Shown: positions 50,501 to 63,369, counted from the first letter of the stretch. The stretch: DNA of 64,000 bases from Dioscorea cayenensis subsp. rotundata (GCF_009730915.1 NC_052476.1:21619257-21683256), one strand, 5' to 3'. A program made the numbers and translations. Notes: generated by a model from the sequence alone, not told the origin.

Positions 50501-51564
50501 TATTCGTCAATGCAACAGTCAAAACAGTTAATCCACCTGCGGTCATCAGAAACAGACATTAATTTTGATCCATCAGAAGACCAAGCTATGCGGAAAATGG
50601 AGCCTTCGTGTCCAGTGAGCCTAAACAAATGAATAGCAGAATATTCTTTTTGAAGAACTTCTGTCTCTATAACTTGTGGAAAACTGGGATTGGAATGCTC
50701 ATCCATCAAAAATGTCTGAGATTGAGACAACTTCCAAACAATAATCTGTCCACACACCCAAGCGGTCCAGAAAATCAATGTTCAAAACCAAACATCCTGG
50801 GGAAACAATTAATTGCATTGAAAGTCATCACAAGGCTCACCTCGTTGTAAATAGTGCCAGATGCCACACGAAGAGTATCAATGCCATCACCCTGCAACCG
50901 CATTGAATACAAAAGACACCTCTCTACAACCAAAAGATTAAAAAAAATTGAGGGAAGAAAAAAAAATACAAAATTGGATCAAACTTGAGCCTATATGGCA
51001 AAGAAATTCAAAAAGAGAAACCTGGAGATCTCACTCTCGCCACTGATACATTCTTCTTTACATCCCAAAGCGCAATAGAATTATCGCTCAGCCCCACAGC
51101 GAGCCAACCCTCCTCCTGCCACCAAACATTCTAGCTCAACACACAGTTGAATCTAAACAAAAGAAAAAATAAAGGATTTTTTACTAAAAAAAAACTACCA
51201 TCAAGAAGCAAAGATCAAGAACCCAATGATCAAAACGCGGGATCTCAAGGAAGAGATCGACATTAACAGACAGCACGGTATCAATGCGGAGACGGAACAG
51301 CTTAATTCTCCGCTCACCAAACACAGCGACGGAGAAGACCGGCCACAATTGCTCAATGACAGCGATTCCATGCACCCGCACGCCTTCAAATATGTGCACA
51401 GACTTGATGAGATCGCCGGATTGGACATCGTGGAGGAGTAGCTCAGATCCGGTGCCAGCCAGGAGAAGAGGAAAGGTGGAGATGTTGGAAGGAAGAGGGA
51501 GGAAAGCCAAGGCCGAGATCTCTCCGAGGTAGGGACCTGCCCGGAGCTCCCGATCGCCGGCCAT
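44546..51564 (-). CDS. WDR6: WDR6-like WD40-repeat protein
   Basis: Large WD40 protein related to animal WDR6, yeast Rtt10 and the single plant homologue, linked to FTSJ1/Trm7-dependent tRNA 2'-O-methylation. Twenty exons on the minus strand: 51199-51564, 51022-51115, 50841-50923, 50537-50745, 50301-50436, 49987-50069, 49695-49904, 49155-49526, 48907-49078, 48488-48679, 48194-48406, 48005-48097, 47607-47797, 46748-47317, 46556-46636, 46390-46475, 45411-46067, 45251-45337, 44728-44881, 44546-44621 (4125 nt, 1374 aa). It starts MAGDRELRAGPYLGEISALA. WD-type repeats include LTGHEGSIFRIAWSSDGSKL, TASEDCTCRVWGMDG and IIGGSTDGNITFWDV. It ends GRGMQVVEFFSCPNKD. The intron after 46390 uses a GC donor. 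Exons 3, 5, 11 and 20 were set by choosing the acceptor that keeps the frame and the WD motifs. Confidence 0.9.
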
Positions 51565-53750
51565 CGCCCCGCCGCCGGAGATGCGGGATGAGAGTCCCGC
51601 GAAAGTATTGGGGTTTTTGATAAGGGTTTAACGAAAATTGAAGAAGGAGTCTTTTGCAAAAAACCCCCTCATGTTTTGTGATTTGTGGTATTTTACATTC
51701 AGCTACTAGAGTTTTTCTTATTCTCATAAGAGTTTTTCGTATTCTTTATTACCTTTTTTTCTTTCATTTTCTTTGAAATTTCAACTAACTTATGTTGAAT
51801 AGGGTGATTTATTTATTATCATGAAATATATATATATATATATATTTATATGATGGTATAAGTTAATTTTTTTATTTTAAATTTTTAGTAAAAAAATATT
51901 AATATTTTGTTTGAACAAAATCAACTAATATTTAAAAAAAAATATTATGTGTGATGTTATGTAGACTTATCAAAGGCAAAGTCAAATTGTGGAGTTGAAA
52001 TTTATTAAACAATCTTATCAACTACAAAAAGATGGACACAGATTTTCCAAGAATGATTCCTGACTTTCAAATTTTTATTTTTTTATTTTTTTACTTTTCT
52101 GTATTTTGATTTTTCTTTATTTATTTTTTTTTTGCATTAAAGAGGAAGTCTTTTAATAAAAATCAAATGTTTTAACTACTAAAATATTATCATGGCGACA
52201 TTACATTTTTAAAAAATAAAAGAAAAGAAAGAATCCAAATAGTAGATAAGATAACATAGATATATCATAAAATCACATGTAATCCCCTTTCTTCTATGAT
52301 CACCCGTTTTAATATGTTTTGCCTTTTGGCTTTTATAATTTGTTTTAATAAAATAAATAAACAAAAATAAAAATAAAAACCTCCTACATACTTTTTAATC
52401 CTTGAATATAAGTATTAATATATATATATGAGAAAACATCTTTTGCCGATGTTTATAGGAACGTCCCCAGAGTTTAAAAAACAATAGGGGGAAGAGCAAT
52501 GAGAGAGACAAAGAGATTTCACTATAGACAAATAAATAAACAATGTAAAGAGAGGATATAATATGATTGTATCATCAACCAAGCGGGTAATATGTTGTGC
52601 ATTTGATTTGTTTTAATTTAACGGTAGGTATAGTATAAATAGAATTTTACGGTTGTGATTGATTTAATTAGTGCCCATATCTGATTAAATGATTTAAATA
52701 AAAAATATTATGCATCTAATTTTTCAATGTACTATTATTTATAAGCATAATAATAAAAATAAAAACTTTAAATAAGAGAGTTGGATTTTTATCCGGTGAC
52801 AATAAACTTATTTAGATTTTGAATCTACGCACGTGCGCAAATGACACGCTATATAATATATGTATATATGGAAAAGTAATTTCCATAATAATTTTCCACT
52901 CGGCTCACCATTTTTGAAATCAGTCTTTGGTCCAAAACAAACCAAAGAAACCAACTGATTCTATAATAAACTCTCTTTTAGTACTAATAAAACTGATATA
53001 TATTCTCTTCTCTTATCTTAATTCCTGCCATATTTTCCTCATGTCACATGAATATTGTCAACACTGGACCACTACATCAAAACAAAAATAGAGTCTCATA
53101 AGTCCACTTAATTACTCATTACATATGCAACCACACTAGTCAAGCTCTTCTCATATTTTCTTTTCTGTTTACATTTCTCATAATTAAACAAAATAATAAT
53201 CATTCAGAAAATTTGCATTTCTTTCCATCCACCTTTTTTTCATGCAGTTCTATGTTTTACGCAACACAAACAACTTATGAGGAAAATCAAAGGAAAGTGG
53301 TTGGGAATAAATTAAAAGAAAATTAATTAATTAATTATTATTCAGTAACAATTAATGGCGTTGTGATTCATTTGCTATGGCGCTTGCCTTTTTACGCTAT
53401 ATAAACAAAGAGTTGGTCCAACAAATTGTACCAACTTTCTAACTATTAAATATTGACTAAAGTTACATGTAAAATTAACACTGTTATTATCAAATAAAAA
53501 TCAAACTCTGATTAATAATAATAAGTATTAATTATGATGATATATATTTATATATATTGTTATTTTTAGTTCCTATAATCCTTCGAGCTTGACTAGTGCG
53601 CATGTCGTGGCCGCCAACATCTTCACTTAAATATATATATATATTTTTTGTAACAAATATTTTCATTAAAAAAAAGGTAGGCCTCAAATTCGTAATACTT
53701 GAAAAAATAAGCAAATAATTTATTATATAAAAAGCTATTTTTCTTGGTGT
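51565..53750. other. Divergent intergenic region, WDR6 / SAMS, AT-rich part
   Basis: WDR6 leader followed by AT-rich DNA with simple AT runs (51828-51846, 52420-52432). No gene, tRNA or structured repeat was recognised. Confidence 0.55.
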
Positions 53751-53754
53751 TTGA

Positions 53755-53945
53755 AAAAAAAAAGCAACATCTTTTGGGTTAATTGGTATCGGGTCATTTA
53801 CGTAAGACGTTCGTTTCGGAGAGGACCTGGGATCGAACCTCATGTCTTACGTAAGGTGAGGGCATATGGGTCGGTGTTAAGCCTTACACCCCACACATAC
53901 ATGTTCCTAGGGTTCCTAGGGTTCTGGTGCTTATTTCAAAAATAG
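53755..53945 (+). mobile_element. tRNA-derived SINE-like element (candidate)
   Basis: A box-A-like stretch (TTAATTGGTATCGGG, about 53778) is followed about 50 bp later by a box-B-like GGATCGAACCT (53830). An inverted pair TTACGTAAGAC (about 53798) and GTCTTACGTAA (about 53844) lies within it. These are features of a tRNA-headed SINE. The 3' end and target duplication could not be fixed. Confidence 0.35.
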
Positions 53946-55043
53946 AATGCAGTAATTGGTTAGCTCAACGGAGTAGGGATCCATCTCACCAACTACAAAG
54001 ATGACCGACACGTGTCAGCCCCCCACCAATATGGGAGTGCAAACATTGACGGCAATCTATGCGCCACGTCAGCACCAAGCTCGGCTCGTAATTCGCAAGC
54101 TACAGTTATTTTTTTAATAAAAAAATTTGAAGTGAAATTCCTATTATACCCTCAATGTCGGTGAACCAGTTGACCGAGCCCAACTTTGAGTCCAAACTTT
54201 GAGGGCTTTACTGGGTTACGAAGCAAAATGAACGTGAAAACGCTGACTGGGCACGCCATGCATCTTAATTATATGTTTCATATATATATATATATATATA
54301 TAATCATGTTTTTATTTTATTTTAGAAATTATATTCATGTTCATTTTTATTTCTTTTTTTTTGCAAGTAACTTTTTATGGATTTATTATTATTATTTTTA
54401 TATTTTTTAAAGATACTATTGCTTAAAAAGACGGAATATTATAATTAAATATAAATGAATTGAGTATAAAATAAATTTCAAAGTTACCATTCGTACACCA
54501 TACAACATGATGGTTAGTATTACTTTTTTATCTCAAACCGAAGTTAGTCCTGAGCTGAATTAATGGCTTATTTTTATTTATAGAAAAATTGAAATTAATT
54601 TGGAGAAAGTTTTCATATAAGCTAATGTTATTTTGACTTAATAAATAATAATAAAAAAATATATTTTTTTGGGAAAAAAAAGAGTATTTTTGTTAAGTTT
54701 AACACGTTTCAATTCTCTATTTGCTATAACGCTGTTAAATGTCCCATGCACCGCAGCTGATCTGAAGAGAGATGGCTCGCTTAGCCAGCCGGTTGAGTCA
54801 AGCTTCATCTAATGAATCCAGCCGGCTTCTGGGGCATATGGGACCCATGAAGTTTGGTAAACACCGGCTGTAGCCGGTGAAGATTAAGCAGTGTCGCTCT
54901 CGGCCAACAACCCCATCTACGGCCGGTGGTGCTCCAGATCCGGTCTCGTGAAATTCAACGGTCACGATATCTCCAGTGATTCAATTTAAGCCGTCCGATC
55001 ATGCGACTCACCAAGCGGGCAAATGGGATCTCAAACCTGCGTC
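53946..55043. other. Upstream region of SAM synthase
   Basis: Contains a palindromic G-box GACACGTGTC (54007-54016), a GCCACGTCAGC element at about 54062, an AT run (54282-54302), and a GC-richer proximal 350 bp with repeated AGCCGG/CCGGC words (54780-54950). No gene. Confidence 0.5.
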
Positions 55044-55052
55044 TATAAATAG
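55044..55052 (+). promoter_or_regulatory. SAMS TATA box
   Basis: TATAAATAG sits about 30 bp before the likely transcription start and about 100 bp before the leader-intron donor at 55146. It lies in a GC-rich promoter. Confidence 0.7.
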
Positions 55053-55145
55053 CGAGCATCGAGCATCAAGAAAGAGCCGTGAAAGGAGGTGCGAACGAGG
55101 GCCTTCGAATCCAGAGCTAGGGTTTCACTTGTCTCCTTTGTTAAG

Positions 55146-56082
55146 GTGAGCAAGCTTGGTTCCCTTTTTCTCTGATTTTTCCTCGTTCTTTCGTAGATCT
55201 GATTGAAATAGTTTCATTTTTGTGGATTTTTTTGTTGGAGGTAATGGTGCTATTGGCTTTAATTGCCAATTCGTAGGTGAATGTTTGATTTATTGATGTT
55301 GTTCTTCGTTTAGATCTAGATGTTTTTTATTGTTTTAATTCTACTTTGAATGAGTTCCTGGATCTGGCGGCATTAGGTGGTGTTTTTACTGCCGTAGTTC
55401 TTGGATCTGTGTGGAATATAGCCACGGATCTGAGTGATTCTTGTATTACTTGCTGATTTTTTTCCTTGTTTGAAATAAATGATGTTTTTGATTGTATGAA
55501 ACTGTAGATCTGTGAATTTTTTATGAGATTTGGGAGTCAACGAACGGAGATCTGCCATAATGTTCTTGTTTTTTTCTTTAATGAAGGTTTTCTGTTATCT
55601 CTGGCGAATATATAAACAAATGCCTTTTTAAATTCTCTACTTCAGCAGAATATAAAAATTTGTTTTTTTTTTCTGCCTCTTTTGTCTCGATCAACGTGAT
55701 TTGAAGCGTTTTAGTCTTTCCGGCCCAGATATTCCGTCGTGCGTGTCCTTATTATTGTTTCTGTTTTTGATATTATTGTTATTACTAAGGGATTCTTATT
55801 CGAAATAATTTTTGTTATTCCCGAATAGTTAAAAGTGCTCTTTTTTTGCTTTTGGAAAGCATGCGGAATTTGTTACTCCTTTATGTTTGGAATTTAGAAA
55901 TATTCATAAATGCTGACTTGTGTTTTGGTCTCCTTAAATGTTTTAAAGCATGTGAGCAAGTCTATGCAGGCAATTGATATTTTGGGCATTTGAAATGTTT
56001 TTGCTGTTTCTCATGTAGAAAAATAGAATAATTCTATTTTTGGAGGTGGGTGTAACTAATCTAATATCTTGTGTCCATTCAG
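55146..56082 (+). other. 5' leader intron of SAM synthase (937 bp)
   Basis: Donor TTAAG|GTGAGC and acceptor CCATTCAG|ATCTGAGAAC place a T-rich intron wholly in the 5' UTR, ending 10 bp before the start codon. Long leader introns near TSS often enhance expression of plant housekeeping genes. Confidence 0.75.
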
Positions 56083-56092
56083 ATCTGAGAAC

Positions 56093-57379
56093 ATGGCTGA
56101 AATTGATACCTTCCTTTTCACCTCTGAGTCTGTGAACGAGGGGCACCCTGACAAGCTTTGCGACCAGATCTCTGATGCCGTGCTTGATGCTTGCCTTGCT
56201 CAGGACCCCGACAGCAAGGTCGCTTGTGAAACCTGCACTAAGACAAACATGGTCATGGTCTTTGGTGAGATCACCACCAAGGCCAATGTTGATTATGAGA
56301 AGATAGTCCGTGATACATGCCGTGGCATCGGCTTTATCTCTGATGATGTTGGTCTTGATGCTGACCACTGCAAGGTGTTGGTTAACATCGAGCAACAATC
56401 TCCTGATATTGCCCAGGGTGTCCATGGCCATTTCACCAAGCGCCCTGAGGACATTGGTGCTGGTGACCAGGGACACATGTTTGGGTATGCAACTGATGAG
56501 ACCCCAGAGCTTATGCCTCTTAGCCATGTTCTTGCCACCAAGCTAGGTGCTCGCCTTACTGAAGTCCGCAAGAATGGGACATGCTCCTGGCTGAGGCCTG
56601 ACGGCAAGACTCAGGTCAATACTCTACTTCAAATCACAGAATCATAATTCTTCCAAATAATTGCTTGTGCATAAAACATCTAAATCTAAACTAGGATATT
56701 ATTGTTTCAGGTCACTGTTGAATACCGCAAAGAAAATGGCGCCATGGTCCCCATCCGGGTGCACACTGTCCTCATCTCCACTCAACATGATGAGACCGTT
56801 ACCAATGATGAGATCGCCGCAGACCTTAAGGAGCATGTTATTAAGCCTGTGATCCCTGAGCAATACCTGGATGAGAAGACCATCTTCCACCTTAACCCAT
56901 CTGGCCGTTTTGTCATTGGGGGCCCTCATGGTGATGCTGGCCTCACTGGCCGCAAGATCATCATTGACACATATGGTGGTTGGGGTGCACATGGAGGTGG
57001 TGCTTTCTCTGGTAAGGATCCGACCAAGGTGGACCGCAGTGGTGCCTACATTGTGAGGCAGGCTGCCAAAAGCATTGTTGCCAATGGTCTTGCTCGTCGG
57101 TGCATTGTCCAGGTGTCTTACGCAATTGGTGTGCCAGAGCCACTCTCAGTGTTTGTGGACACCTACGGCACTGGCAAGATTCCCGACAAGGAGATCCTCA
57201 AGATCGTGAAGGAGAATTTCGACTTCAGACCAGGGATGATCACCATCAACCTTGACCTGAAGAGAGGTGGCAATGGCAGGTTCCTTAAGACAGCAGCCTA
57301 CGGCCACTTTGGCAGGGATGATCTCGACTTCACCTGGGAGGTGGTCAAACCTCTCAAGTGGGAGAAGCCGGCGGCATAG
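56093..57379 (+). CDS. SAMS: S-adenosylmethionine synthase
   Basis: Converts methionine and ATP into S-adenosylmethionine in the cytosol, the methyl donor and the precursor of ethylene and polyamines. Two coding exons, 56093-56614 and 56711-57379 (1191 nt, 396 aa, the normal plant length). It starts [20 protein letters not shown]. Signatures are [17 protein letters not shown] (methionine/ATP site), [16 protein letters not shown] and [19 protein letters not shown] (the P-loop-like third motif). It ends [12 protein letters not shown]. The ATG at 56093 gives the conserved N-terminus; an earlier in-frame ATG (56069) lies before the leader-intron acceptor and is not used. Codon use is GC-richer than in neighbours, as for a highly expressed gene. 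Confidence 0.97.
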
Positions 57380-57427
57380 ATCTCCTCCTGTAGGTGACGA
57401 AGATCTGCATTGTTTAACTGTTGCTTT

Positions 57428-57484
57428 GCTGCTGCTGCTGCTGCTGCTGTTATCATCATCATCATCATCCTCATCATCATCATC
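57428..57484. repeat. (CTG)n(CAT)n microsatellite in SAMS 3' UTR
   Basis: About eight CTG triplets run directly into about twelve ATC/CTC triplets, 50 bp after the stop codon. Confidence 0.9.
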
Positions 57485-59048
57485 CAAGTATTGAGTCTTA
57501 CTTACTAGAGTAATTTGTCTATCTATTTTTCTTATTCTGGTTGTTGTGTTTCCAGTTTATGTTCTGTTCTCAATTTGATTCGGCCCTAAAGGAATGTAAG
57601 GATTTTGAAATTATTTTTTTTTTGTTTGAAGAAATGATGCAAGTAACTTTAGAGAAGGGAAGGGACAACAAATAGAGCCTCTCTAAAGCCCTTTATATTT
57701 GAGGCTATATGTGATGTCTCTCCTTTTTCTCTCTTATCTTCTCCAGTCCATTGTGGTTATTGCTTTTCCAAAGTATTACATTTCCTCCCATCATTTCTTT
57801 GTGGTTTTTATATTTACTTATTTATTTATTTATTTATTTTGAGAAAAAATTGCTTGCATTCCCCTATTAAAATTATTGATAAAGTGTTTTTATAGAAATC
57901 ATATTTTTCTGTATTTTTTTATAAAATGTTTTTATTATATTTTCCTTATTTATTTGTTTATGTATTTTTTATAGTTAAAAATTAACATATACATTGAGAA
58001 CAATTCACTTTTTTCTTAATTTTTTTAGTTGATTTTGGGTGGAAGGAGTATATAAGTAAAAAAGGGTTGAAAATGTATAAATCAATATAATATTTACAGT
58101 GGTATATTCAATATTGTAAGCTATAAAATAAAGGAATTCAAAATCCAGCAAGGCTTTAGAGATGATAAGTAAAAAAAATAAATTATACATAGACCAATGG
58201 GTCAAAAAACCCAAAAAGATAAAGAAAATTCTTATAACCATAACAAGATTTTCATATTATTTTTTTTTTAAATGATATACGGCTGACAAATGATTATAAT
58301 GGCAATAACAATTCTATCCTTAACATCAAAATGTTTATTTTAATTCTTTGAAAATTAATCCATCTATTTAAAAAAAAATAAAGTAAAATCCTTTGTATTG
58401 TCACATTACAAGGACAAATCCTTCATAACAACTTTCGAACTCCAGGATATTTATTTATGAAAATGGTCCTCACTTTGGTATAAAAATTTCACTGAATTAA
58501 TAAATACAATTCTCAAAGTCAAAAGTGTTGTACTTATTTATTTATTTATTAAGTTTTAGTGAAGTCAAAGAGTCTTGTGAAATTAGGACACTCTCTCTTT
58601 TGCTAACAAAACTTCAGTGATGATGGGTTGGTTGTGCATCTACAGATGTTTGTTAGACTATGAAAAGCAAAAGATAGATAAAAGATGAGCAGTAGTTTAT
58701 GCAATCAAAACAATGTATAAGCGTACAATAACATACAAATGATTTGAGAGACCTTAAATCACATATCTGAGACCATGTATAAGTGTACAATAACATACTA
58801 ATAAATTTAACAATCAGGGAAATTCAATACATCTTCATGTAAAAAATTAAATTTACAGAAGATAAGCCAACCCTACAGACACATCTTTTCAGTACTCTGA
58901 AACAACACCATACATACATCAAAAAGAAAAATAATAATAAAAAAAGGGTAGGAAAGATAGTCCCATTCACAGTCAATGCTGTTAGAACAGAAGCAAGCAG
59001 TTGGTCCAAGGGATGTGAGCAATTAGAAATGAAACATCAGGAGTCAAT
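57485..59048. other. Convergent intergenic region, SAMS / receptor kinase
   Basis: SAMS 3' UTR followed by AT-rich DNA with (TTTA)n at 57815-57840. No gene recognised. Confidence 0.6.
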
Positions 59049-61298
59049 TCATTTCTTCAATGTTTTGTTTCTAGAGCTGTTGATCTTAGTATCAGGATTG
59101 TCACTTTTTTCAGTATCAGAACTCTCTCTCTGGAATTCTAATTCCCTGCTCCCGTTTCGGCTCCGTCTTCGCCTTCGCTCCTACAAAATAATAACACAAG
59201 TTCATAATTTATAAACGTGAAGACGTTCCGGTCTTTTAAGTGAAAACATTCTTTTAAGTCAATGTAGTGAAGTTTAAGAGCTGAGAACAGCAAACCTCGC
59301 GTGGCATTGAGTCATCAGATTCAAGCATTCTGACAACCTGACCCATATTCGGTCTCTTCTCTGAATCTGGATCAACACACCTCAAAGCAGTCAGAAGGGC
59401 GCGCTTGAGAGCCCTTATCGACGGTCTTGGCACCAAGTAAGGATCTACTACTTCTTCCGAACGCTTGTTCCCAACCATCATCTTAAGCCAGTCAACCAGA
59501 TTCACCTACAAAATACATATCATACAGTAAAGTGAACAAACTATCTCTCCATAGACTTCAGTTTATAAATGAAAAGGTTGAAATGTAAGAATGCAAAATG
59601 CAGCAACTGCACATTGTTCATTTGATTATTTTCTTTTATTTAACATCACATCATCACTGTCATATGCTACTAGTTTCTCTTCCAAAATAGCTTATCGGTT
59701 AATATACCTCCTGCACAGCACGGGCATAATCTACTGGATCTCTCCCAGAAATAGCCTCCAAAAGAACAACTCCGAAGCTGTAAATGTCACTCTTCTCATT
59801 AAGAAGTCCAGTGTTTGCATATTCAGGTGCCACATAACTGCAAAATCACAACAATAGAATTTTCAAACTCAGACATGTTTATTACCACAAAGAATGTTGT
59901 TGTTGAGACAATTTTTGATTTGCAAACATTGAAGGGGAGATATACCCAAATGTCCCCATAACTCTGGTGGTGATATGGCTTTTACCGGCACCCAACAGCT
60001 TGGCTAAACCAAAGTCTGATACCTTGGCATTGAAATCATCATCAATCAATATATTGCTTGATTTGATGTCTCTATGCACCACTTTTGGCTCAATGCATTC
60101 GTGTAAATAAGCGAGACTGCCACAAAAACATGACAAACTTCAGATTTGGGACGAAAAGATGCGTCTCAGAGATGATAGTTTGCAAAAAAAAAAAAACAAC
60201 AGAAGAGGTAACAATGAGACTTGTATTTTCTTATATAGGTAATTTCACTTACGCCTTAGCTGTGCTGATAAGAATCTTCATACGAGCTTCCCAGGTGAGA
60301 GAACGCTGATCCCGTTGTGCTCCATGAAGCCATTCTTCTAAATTTCCATTGCTAACATACTCATAAACTAGCATCCTGGACATTTAAGGCATACAACAAT
60401 GTTAACACCTTTTTAGTAGAATTTTCAAGTATATGTAACTTTGTAAGAGTGTCAACCTCTGAGTTCCTTCTATACAGTATCCTAGAAGACGAACTAAATT
60501 TTTGTGGCGGACATGACCGATAGCCTCAACTTCTACTCTGAATTCCTTCTCTGCTTGTCCTCTACCAACCAACAAAATAATATGTAAACCATAGTGATAT
60601 TAAGCACCTAATTTATAAGAAAGAACTTACAGATTATTGAGTAGCTTCTTGATGGCCACAGAGGTTCCATTGATCAATTGACCACGATAAACAACCCCAT
60701 AACCACCCTCCCCAATAATATTTTCCTTTGCAAATCGATTTGTGGCAGTTTCTAGGTCCCTCAAAGTGAACCAGTGGCCCCATCCAAGGTGAGAGAGCTC
60801 TGGAAGGCCGGTCAAAGGCGAAGGGCCAGCTATGGAATGAGAATCAGACAGCCGGTGATAAGTTACCTTCCCTGAACTCCCTTCATCCCCGGATTGAGAA
60901 CCAAATTCTTTTTCTGTGTGACAAAATGAACCCGAGTGACTCTTCTCATCTGCATATCCCAAATGGAGCATGACCTTATCAGAATCCTTTACATTGGATT
61001 TCTCTTGAATTGCAAGAAGAATCCCCTCATGTGCCACAAAGTCATTAGGTGAAAATTGTTGTTCCACTTTCACTTCCTTGATTTCCTTTGAGAAAATGGG
61101 AATTTGGTAGACAGGAAGTTTGTTCCGAGATCTTCTTAGCTTTTTCTTAGTCCGAGCATTAACATATATGACTAATATCAAGAGTATACACAGCATGAAC
61201 ACACCGACAGATATCCCGATCAAAACCCACACCTTGAGACCAAAAATGGATGTTCTTCCGGATAAATGTTCATTCAGAGAGCCTTCCGGAGATGACAT
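59049..61298 (-). CDS. Receptor-like serine/threonine kinase (At2g42960/At3g59110 type), frameshifted in exon 2
   Basis: Membrane kinase with a very short outer region. Seven exons on the minus strand: 60631-61298, 60457-60562, 60253-60375, 59946-60116, 59708-59837, 59296-59505, 59049-59180. The protein starts [20 protein letters not shown]. One transmembrane helix spans about 23-46 ([19 protein letters not shown]). A basic stop-transfer and Ser-rich juxtamembrane region follow, then the kinase: [11 protein letters not shown] (P-loop), AIKKL (Lys), [10 protein letters not shown] (an RD kinase), DFGLAKLLG, and the [14 protein letters not shown] region. The tail is Arg/Ser-rich. Exon 2 has one base too many at 60540-60541 (GG where the family frame needs G), which would stop translation at once; without it the protein would be 512 aa. 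Everything else is intact, so I suspect a consensus error. Confidence 0.88.
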
Positions 61299-61324
61299 TT
61301 TTCTGAAGAAAGGATTCAGACTGG

Positions 61325-62283
61325 CTGCAAATCAACAAATTAAGGTATATTATTCAAAAGCAACAATTTTACTGAATGAACAAAAAGATTACAACAAGAC
61401 ATGTACATCACTGCCCATGTGCTTCCAAATGAACAGAACTCTGAAAACAAAAAATTCAAATAACAGAAATACAAATCAAACAAAAGATAACAAATTGTCA
61501 AGAAAATTGAGATTTTTGAGACTTCAACAAGGCAGTTGTTTCTTCTACATTTCACATCATTGATGGAAGCAGAGAAATAAATTGCAAAAACCTCCAAAAT
61601 CTTGAATTTGTCATCCAGAGTTTTGGAAACAAAGATAAAACAAAAAAGGACGATAAACTGATAGAACTGTCGTGAAAGCCAGAGATCAGCCAAACATGTA
61701 AAATCTAATACTCCATCCCCCTAGATCCTAAATTGAACATACATATCTTAAATTCTATACATCTCAACAAAATCATGCAATTGCATGCCATTTCCAACTG
61801 TCAAAAACAAATCCAATTAAATAAGACTGAGAAACATTATTTCTGCATGAAGACTTTCAGATGTGGCGAGAACAAGAAGAAAACAAAGTACATTAAATTT
61901 TCTGCAGCACCTTTTAATGTAGATAACACAAACAAACAACAAAGCATTAAAATTCAATTCTTTTATAGATTCCCCACGTCTGCCAAGATGAAAAAATATT
62001 AGATTTTTCATACCAATACCTAAAACTTTGTTTCCCATTCCAAAGAGAGAACCAGCATTTCACCTCAAACACCAAACAACAAACTAACACAACATAAAAA
62101 AAACATCAATAGATTCTCCAAAGCAAAAAAGATAGGATTTTTCAAACAAATCCTTAATCTTTGTTCCACTCCACAAATGAAAACAAAACAAAACAAAAAG
62201 AAACAACCAGCTTTCGCCTCAAAGTGAACACCACAAAACAAACAACACAAGAATAAAAACACCACTCATCCCCAACTCCATAC
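61325..62283 (-). other. 5' leader intron of the receptor-like kinase gene
   Basis: On the minus strand, donor TTTGAAG|GTATGG (at 62283) and acceptor ATTTGCAG|CCAGTC (at 61325) define a 959-bp intron just upstream of the start codon. The sequence upstream (62284 to about 62400 or further) would be the first leader exon, with a CATATATAC TATA-like element near 62425. Confidence 0.55.
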
Positions 62284-62924
62284 CTTCAAATCAAAAGACC
62301 AATCTCCCCAGAAAGCCAAATCCTTCCTTCCTCCCCTTATACCCACTCAACAGCACCAATGAAGAGAAGCTACAAGGCCATTTCCTCTATATGAACAGCA
62401 GTCAAAAGAATCTGAAAGAGTATATATGGTTGGTGGCGAATGGGGCCCTGTGTCTAAGCTCTGGGGCAGCTCTCTGACGGCGCCGCGGCAGCTGGTTCTC
62501 TGGAATCCAGACCTTGAGGTTGAAGGTGAGAGTGAGGAAAGGTGTGAGCTTTTTGGTTGGAGAAGGTAAGAGAGATGGGACATGTGGGAATGGAACTCAA
62601 AGAGAAGAGAAATGGAGGAGCTTTGAGAGAGAAAGAGAGGGAGGTTGGGAAGAAGAGATGGAGTTATCAATGGTTGGTGGTGACCATCCATCACAAAGAT
62701 GATTGATCATCATCATGATGCATGATGATGATGATGATGCTTCTCTCTTCAGTAAAACACACATTTTTGTTGCAGCAAACAGGAATATCATCAACCTTTT
62801 TTTTTTACTCCTTAAAACAATTAATTGGGAAACCAAAACCATAATTGAATGATGTTTTTGAATAATAGACGACAAGGGTTTTTTTATGAATTTAAACAGA
62901 TCTCAAAACAAATGACTGGAACCC

Positions 62925-63085
62925 GGATGTACAGAATATGTACAGTATGAGAATAGTATAGGAATCCCGGGAAAACAGTGTATGAACAGTACGGAGAACA
63001 ATACTGTTGGGGGAGAAATTTGAACCCATGACCTCCCCCTTACACTTTGGTGTCATACCATTGGACTATCCAATGGTTGACTTGC
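62925..63085 (-). mobile_element. tRNA-derived SINE-like element (candidate)
   Basis: On the minus strand, TAGTCCAATGGTATGACACC (box A-like, near 63070) is followed 42 bp later by GGTTCAAATTT (box B-like, near 63025), the spacing of a tRNA promoter. A body with GTACTGTTCATACACTG follows. It does not fold as an intact tRNA gene by eye, so it is a tRNA-like repeat rather than a tRNA. Confidence 0.35.
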
Positions 63086-63369
63086 TTCTAATTTCTGTTT
63101 ATTGAAAATTTTGATTTTTATTCAAGATGAATTTGTATGTAATTGGAGAAAATTTTGCATTAATATTCATTTTGTGTTTTATTGAAAAAAAAATTATTAT
63201 AATTTTTTATTTGCAGATTTTTTTTTATTATTTAAATATGGATAAACTACTCGGTGACTATAGACTAATAAATAAATGATAATAACAACAACAAAACATG
63301 ACAAATTATGAAACTAAACATCTACATATGGTGGAAAAGACCATAACAATAAAGATTTGCACAAAGATA

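Noticed and set aside
56069-56092. Upstream in-frame ATG of SAM synthase
   Set aside because: The ATG is within the leader intron, before the CCATTCAG acceptor at 56082, so it would not be in the mature mRNA.
57146-57487. Asp-rich frames antisense to the SAM synthase 3' end
   Set aside because: Produced by the CATC microsatellite and the opposite strand of a strongly conserved exon.
62347-62694. 115-codon minus-strand frame upstream of the receptor kinase
   Set aside because: It overlaps the likely leader and promoter of the kinase, has no known domain, and a TATA-like element near 62425 would place transcription start inside it. Possibly an uORF, but unsupported.
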